A stretch of DNA of 64,000 nucleotides from Paenibacillus brevis (GTDB taxonomy: Bacteria; Bacillota; Bacilli; Paenibacillales; Paenibacillaceae). The position numbers and the translations under genes are program-made. Under the pieces are notes generated by a model. That model ran no database searches, was not told where the DNA came from, and saw only the letters and a program-made list of their open reading frames with translations. The stretch is taken from assembly GCF_018919145.1 (NCBI RefSeq), contig NZ_JAHLQJ010000001.1, forward strand, positions 372,001-436,000, in the 5' to 3' direction. This document shows, in pieces, positions 62,531-64,000 of the stretch. Each line of letters begins with the position of its first letter. Position 1 is the stretch's first letter.

Positions 62531-62668
62531 CCTAACCCCTCCATCTTCAATTCCAGCAGAAACGCTTTAGTTCGTTACCACGTTATCAGAGTTTATATCA
62601 TATCACAGACTGGAGGAAGAGTCGATAGATTGCTAGATAAGCCGGGCCGATTTGAGCGTACGTTGTGA

Positions 62669-62686
62669 GCAACGTGTGAAGTGTTC
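62669..62686. repeat. Copy of an 18-bp dispersed repeat
   Basis: GCAACGTGTGAAGTGTTC here is identical to 18587-18604, and its 13-bp core recurs inverted at 60212-60224. The copy lies between two minus-strand genes, next to the terminator of the MFS gene. Confidence 0.5.
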
Positions 62687-62694
62687 CTTCAGAT

Positions 62695-62747
62695 AAAAAA
62701 ACTACGCCGCCAGCGGTTAGTTAATGCCTAACCACAGGGGCGCAGTT
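62695..62747 (-). terminator. Terminator of the MFS transporter gene
   Basis: On the minus strand AACTGCGCC pairs with GGCGTAGTT, with GGTTAG/CTAACC inside, and six or more T residues follow. It lies just past the stop at 62755. Confidence 0.85.
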
Positions 62748-62754
62748 CCAGAAT

Positions 62755-64000
62755 TTAACGTGCATGGAAGGAGGTTTTCTTCGAGATGACGGGCCGCGCT
62801 TCTCTTGACGCCGCACCTGTCCTGCTCGGTACACGCGCTCGTACATCATGGGCAGAGACAGCGATGCCAGCCGCCGCTATAAGCAGGAAGCCAAGGTAAA
62901 CGATCAGGCCGTTCCAACCAAAATGACTGAGGAAGAAGCCGCCTGACATCCCGATCAGGCTGGAGCCGCCATAATAGAACAGCAGATAGATGGAAGAAGC
63001 TTGTGCCTTGATATTTTTCGAGGCAAGGATCCCCACCCAACCGCTAGCTACCGAATGTCCGGCGAAGAAGCCGAAGGCCACCAGAGCAACGCCGGCAATT
63101 TTGACCCATAGTCCACCGACCATCGTCAGAATCATGCCCGTGAGCAGCACTCCCATCGCCAGAGCAATGACGCTTCTCCGGGAATAGCGGTCGGTCAGCT
63201 TGCCGAACAGAATCGAGCTGGCGGTTCCGGCCAGGTTGACCACGAATAGGAAGCCAAATATGGTCTGGCTGAGGTTATAAGGAGCTTCCAACAATAGATA
63301 GCCGATGTAGTCGAGAATCGAAATATATACGCCCATCAGCAGGAAGCCGGTTAGATAGATACGCAGCAAATCCCGGTTCAGGAACGCTTGCTTCATGCTC
63401 GACAGCCACTGTGCGGCAGATTCCCGTTTGCGGGTGAAATTGCCCGACTCCGGAAGATTCCGCCAGAACCATAGGCTGAGCACCAAGTTGACTACTCCCA
63501 GCAGAATTAGGGCCGTCTTCCAGTTGGTCAAATCCGTCAGCGCTCCGACTACAACCCGTCCGATCAAACCGCCGAGTGAGGTCCCGGCTACATATACTCC
63601 GACCACCTTGCCAATGGATTCCGGCGAGAATTCCTCATTCAGGTAAGCCATCGCAATTGAAGGAAAGCCGGCAATACTGATGCCTTGCAGCAAACGCAAT
63701 ACAAGGAAGATGTAGTAGTTGTCTACAAAGGCCGAAGCGATTGCAAAGCCGGATGACAGCAGCAGCGACAGACTCATCATGCCCTTTCTCCCCCACAGGT
63801 TGGACAATCGGGAGACGAACAACAACGCAATTGCCAGCGCCATTGTCGTAATCGATATGGAGGCACTCGCAAGCGCTGGAGATATGCCGTACTCCTCCGT
63901 GAACAGGCTGATCAGCGGCTGAGGACTATACATCGTGGCAAAGGTCACGACACTCCCCAATAGCATGCCAATCGCTGCCCGATGATGCTGCTTGCTGCCT
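62755..64000 (-). CDS. MFS transporter, YnfM-like, N-terminus beyond the window
   Basis: Over 400 residues of a 12-helix major facilitator are visible. The conserved loop between helices 2 and 3 reads SRLSNLWGRKGMMSL, and helix 8-9 has GKLTDRYSRRSV. It resembles the YnfM family of drug or metabolite exporters. The frame stays open to the window edge and codes HRAAIGMLLGSVVTFATMYSPQPL, so the start lies outside. The C-terminal tail is Arg/Ser-rich. Confidence 0.9.
   Translation of the reverse strand, partial: GSKQHHRAAIGMLLGSVVTFATMYSPQPLISLFTEEYGISPALASASISITTMALAIALLFVSRLSNLWGRKGMMSLSLLLSSGFAIASAFVDNYYIFLVLRLLQGISIAGFPSIAMAYLNEEFSPESIGKVVGVYVAGTSLGGLIGRVVVGALTDLTNWKTALILLGVVNLVLSLWFWRNLPESGNFTRKRESAAQWLSSMKQAFLNRDLLRIYLTGFLLMGVYISILDYIGYLLLEAPYNLSQTIFGFLFVVNLAGTASSILFGKLTDRYSRRSVIALAMGVLLTGMILTMVGGLWVKIAGVALVAFGFFAGHSVASGWVGILASKNIKAQASSIYLLFYYGGSSLIGMSGGFFLSHFGWNGLIVYLGFLLIAAAGIAVSAHDVRARVPSRTGAASREARPVISKKTSFHAR

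Overview
The window looks like a chromosomal segment of a Paenibacillus-type Gram-positive bacterium (Paenibacillaceae, Firmicutes). The evidence is the mid-range base composition, strong AGGAGG-type ribosome binding sites with frequent GTG and TTG starts, YesM/YesN two-component regulators beside sugar ABC transporters, many secreted and intracellular plant-polysaccharide enzymes, and a tmRNA whose encoded tag reads GKQQTNYAFAA. The species cannot be fixed from the sequence alone. Both window edges cut genes: an AraC-type regulator at the left and an MFS transporter at the right.

Bases 1-17122 are a carbohydrate-uptake region. A secreted GH43 enzyme with carbohydrate-binding modules lies opposite a plus-strand operon of two LplB/YtcP-type permeases, a binding lipoprotein and a beta-propeller glycosidase. 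A minus-strand operon then reads YesN regulator, YesM kinase, binding lipoprotein, two MalF/MalG-type permeases, a GH127 beta-L-arabinofuranosidase and an intracellular GH43. The plausible flow is extracellular trimming of arabinose-containing side chains, uptake of oligosaccharides, and hydrolysis inside the cell. A GH94 phosphorylase (19466-21847) and a secreted PL1 pectate lyase with a consensus CcpA cre site (41251-43382) extend the plant-cell-wall theme.

Bases 17123-34320 carry housekeeping and accessory genes: a papain-like amidase, XRE regulator and DUF2975 set whose upstream palindrome seems split by a small MITE-like insertion; a Doc-type toxin homologue without a visible antitoxin; a MetE-like enzyme; two tandem paralogous flavoproteins; ydjO and a cold-shock gene with a terminator-like hairpin in its leader; a VOC/AlkD/TetR operon with a palindrome inside its promoter; mscL; and a BlaI/M56 protease pair with two operator palindromes.

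Bases 34400-41100 are an accessory island. It has an AT-rich YD-repeat/lysozyme-like fragment, a divergent small lipoprotein, and a two-gene type IV restriction-like module (EVE-McrB-type NTPase and DUF2357 nuclease).

Bases 43700-49000 hold mostly small or regulatory genes and ssrA. Bases 49000-64000 contain the usual Firmicute secG-rnr-smpB-ssrA cluster, but rnr and smpB are separated by a RpiR/ECF transporter/PHP-phosphoesterase cassette and by repeat-rich non-coding DNA: a helically phased TGCAC series, four 19-20 bp palindromes at about 51-bp intervals, and a degenerate 14-bp tandem repeat. A polar amino acid ABC transporter operon and a YnfM-like MFS gene close the window.

The least explained items are the palindrome array and 14-bp repeats at 56687-57092, the apparent split operator at 18554-18745, the EVE-McrB/DUF2357 pair, and the RpiR-ECF-PHP cassette of unknown substrate.
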